Shown: piece after piece, positions 6,211-7,477 of the stretch
How positions within the stretch are numbered: position 1 is the first letter of the stretch
Layout of the letters: every line of letters begins with the position of its first letter
Assembly (NCBI GenBank): GCA_937915075.1
Contig: CALDMA010000255.1
Coordinates: 1 to 7,477 of the forward strand
Direction of reading: 5' to 3'
Length of the DNA stretch: 7,477 bases
Source: an uncultured Oscillospiraceae bacterium
GTDB lineage: Bacteria; Bacillota; Clostridia; Oscillospirales; Oscillospiraceae
Program-made: the position numbers and the translations under genes
The notes under the pieces: model-generated
Databases searched by the model: none
Told to the model about the DNA's origin: nothing
Seen by the model: only the letters and a program-made list of their open reading frames with translations

Positions 6211-6376
6211 TCAAATGCTGGCTGAGTGGACTGCTCCGCTATGGGCGCAGCTTGGAGTGAATGGGATCGCAGCATTGCTCATGCTGACTGTGCTATATTT
6301 CACCGTAAAATGGGCTGTCAAAAACGGCGTGAAGGCGGCGTTTCAGGAAATGAAGGAAACGGAGGAAACGACATGA
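6200..6376 (+). CDS. Small single-pass membrane protein (58 aa, DUF6019-like)
   Basis: ATG 6200 opens a 58-codon frame ending at TGA 6374-6376. AAAGGAGAG (6184-6192) stands seven bases upstream, a strong ribosome binding site. An amphipathic N-terminus (HIDQMLAEWTAPLWAQ) leads into one hydrophobic helix (about residues 19-39, GVNGIAALLMLTVLYFTVKWA), then a basic and acidic C-terminal helix (VKNGVKAAFQEMKETEETT). The VKWAVKNG patch resembles small proteins annotated as DUF6019; this is a tentative recognition. The gene overlaps the lipoprotein end by 11 bases and the CPBP start by four (ATGA), so it is clearly part of the operon. It may be an accessory subunit or immunity peptide. It is easily overlooked, because a longer frame over the same bases merges with the CPBP gene. 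Confidence 0.7.
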   Translation: MHIDQMLAEWTAPLWAQLGVNGIAALLMLTVLYFTVKWAVKNGVKAAFQEMKETEETT

Positions 6377-7116
6377 AAAAGCTATATGAGAAAAACGAAC
6401 TGACCTTTGCGATTGTATGGATCGTGGTTTACTGCGTTCTGCAATCGCTGGCGAATCCGCTGAACAAGGCCATCGGGGTCGCATACGCGGCAAGTGCCGC
6501 TTTCTGCGTTTTGCAGACGGTCGTGCTTTTCGCCTTTATCCGAAAGAACGACTTGCAGAAGCGGTATGGGCTTTGTAAATCGCCCGTTCCCGCATGTCGG
6601 TTCCTCTACTATGTGCCGCTGCTTATCTTGGCATCAGGAAACCTCTGGAGCGGCTTCGCCCTCAATTATTCACCGGCTGAAACGGCCTGTCGGATTATGT
6701 GTATGCTCTGTGTTGGATTTTTGGAGGAAGTGATCTTCCGGGGGCTGCTGTTTAAGGCCATTGCAAAGGACAATATCAAGTCCGCCGTTATTATTTCCAG
6801 TGTAACTTTCGGCATTGGGCATATCATCAACCTGTTCAACGGCAGCGGCATGGAGCTTGTCAATAACCTGTGCCAGATCGTTTTTGCCATCGCAGTCGGT
6901 TTCCTGCTGGTCACAATCTTTTATCGCGGCGGCAGCCTGCTCCCCTGCATCCTCGTCCATTCCGCCATCAACACGCTTGGCACTTTTGCGAATGATGCGA
7001 ACCTTACCACGGAAATGCACCTGCTCCATCTCGCCGCTCTGATTGTCATTACGGTTGCCTACACGCTGATTCTGACAAGAACACTCCCGAAAGCTCAGCA
7101 GGCAAAAAGGAATTGA
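6373..7116 (+). CDS. CPBP/Abi-family intramembrane glutamic endopeptidase
   Basis: A 247-aa membrane protein. The start is ATG 6373, with GGAGGAAA (6361-6368) four bases upstream and ATGA overlap with the 58-aa gene. A longer in-frame start at 6226 would duplicate the small gene's bases and yield a non-protein-like extension. Three CPBP motifs are intact: EEVIFR (Glu118, Glu119, Arg123), FGIGH (Phe146, His150) and HSAIN (His196, Asn200). About seven or eight membrane helices are expected. The family includes CAAX-type Rce1 proteases and bacterial proteins linked to bacteriocin maturation or self-immunity. The upstream bacteriocin-type ABC pair makes that role plausible, but the substrate is not shown. 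Confidence 0.9.
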   Translation: MKKLYEKNELTFAIVWIVVYCVLQSLANPLNKAIGVAYAASAAFCVLQTVVLFAFIRKNDLQKRYGLCKSPVPACRFLYYVPLLILASGNLWSGFALNYSPAETACRIMCMLCVGFLEEVIFRGLLFKAIAKDNIKSAVIISSVTFGIGHIINLFNGSGMELVNNLCQIVFAIAVGFLLVTIFYRGGSLLPCILVHSAINTLGTFANDANLTTEMHLLHLAALIVITVAYTLILTRTLPKAQQAKRN

Positions 7117-7136
7117 CGTGGATAAGGGAGAACGGT

Positions 7137-7477
7137 ATGCAAATTAGTCAGTTTTTTATGAACGGAGATATAAAAGGCGCGATTGCCTATATGCGCGATC
7201 ATGAGGAATTCAAGGACATTCTTCCTGCGTATGTGGCGATTTTTGAAGATCAGAAGTACCGCACATACGAAATACCTGACAATCTCAACGACATCCTGCG
7301 TCTGTATCAGATTTATTTTCGGGACACCTTTTATTGCGGCTTGCCGGAGGCGGAGGCCGCAGACAAACTGCGGACGGGGCTGAGAGCGCTCCTGAATATG
7401 CCGGATGCGGATGAAGCACTTCTGGCGGAGCGGCTTCAATCGGCGTTTGAAGCGGAGGGCTATCATGCGCTTTTTGG
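7137..7477 (+). CDS. Hypothetical protein, 3' end beyond the window
   Basis: ATG 7137, with AAGGGAG (7124-7130) six bases upstream, opens a frame of 113 complete codons that reaches the window edge without a stop. It begins MQISQFFMNGDIKGAIAYMR and includes YRTYEIPDNLNDILRLYQIYFRDTFYCGLPEAEAADKLRTGL, described here in two parts: YRTYEIPDNLNDILRLYQ, then IYFRDTFYCGLPEAEAADKL. It is soluble in character, mostly helical, acidic, and has neither signal peptide nor membrane segment. I do not recognise a domain; what may be a catalytic part could lie downstream. It follows the CPBP stop by 20 bases and is probably the next gene of the same operon. Confidence 0.75.
   Translation, partial: MQISQFFMNGDIKGAIAYMRDHEEFKDILPAYVAIFEDQKYRTYEIPDNLNDILRLYQIYFRDTFYCGLPEAEAADKLRTGLRALLNMPDADEALLAERLQSAFEAEGYHALF

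Noticed and set aside
1..7477. CRISPR arrays, tRNA or rRNA genes, insertion sequence ends
   Set aside because: No regularly spaced repeats, no cloverleaf-like sequence, no transposase or integrase gene and no paired terminal repeats were found by reading.

Overview
All convincing genes in this window are on the + strand and tightly packed. The content suggests an anaerobic, low-to-mid GC Firmicute of the class Clostridia, probably gut-associated: a cysteine-rich KTR protein, an EFR1-type ferredoxin, a DUF6518-like membrane protein, strong GGAGG-type ribosome binding sites and a TTG start. This is inferred from gene families; there is no rRNA or other taxonomic marker.

Region 1 (1-1924). The window opens inside the C-terminal ligand-binding half of a TetR/AcrR-type regulator. 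One base later comes a 62-aa zinc-ribbon-like KTR protein, then a terminator-like hairpin (479-522). Next is an EFR1 flavodoxin/2[4Fe-4S] protein split by a one-base frameshift near 804. A membrane-anchored C39-like cysteine peptidase overlaps its 3' end.

Region 2 (1931-2692). A six-helix DUF6518-like membrane protein is followed by about 260 bp with no intact gene. That stretch holds a protein-like but broken short reading frame (about 2446-2648) and the strong Shine-Dalgarno of the next gene.

Region 3 (2693-7477). This looks like one long, translationally coupled operon. An isochorismatase-like hydrolase overlaps (ATGA) a 628-aa permease of the bacteriocin-associated (DUF1430-like) family. 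The matching lactococcin-972-group ABC ATPase follows. ATGA overlap leads to a lipoprotein whose signal peptide is out of frame because of a C7 tract. Then come a 58-aa single-pass membrane protein, a CPBP/Abi intramembrane protease (again ATGA), and an unidentified ORF that runs off the window. The permease/ATPase pair looks more AT-rich than the genes on either side, which hints at mosaic assembly.

The ABC pair, lipoprotein, small membrane protein and CPBP protease together resemble a peptide export or self-immunity cassette, but no bacteriocin structural gene is visible. The main points for follow-up are the two interrupted genes (one with a classical -1 slippery heptamer beside the lesion, one at a poly-C tract), the coupling of an isochorismatase to a bacteriocin-type ABC system, and small genes that simple ORF calling misses.
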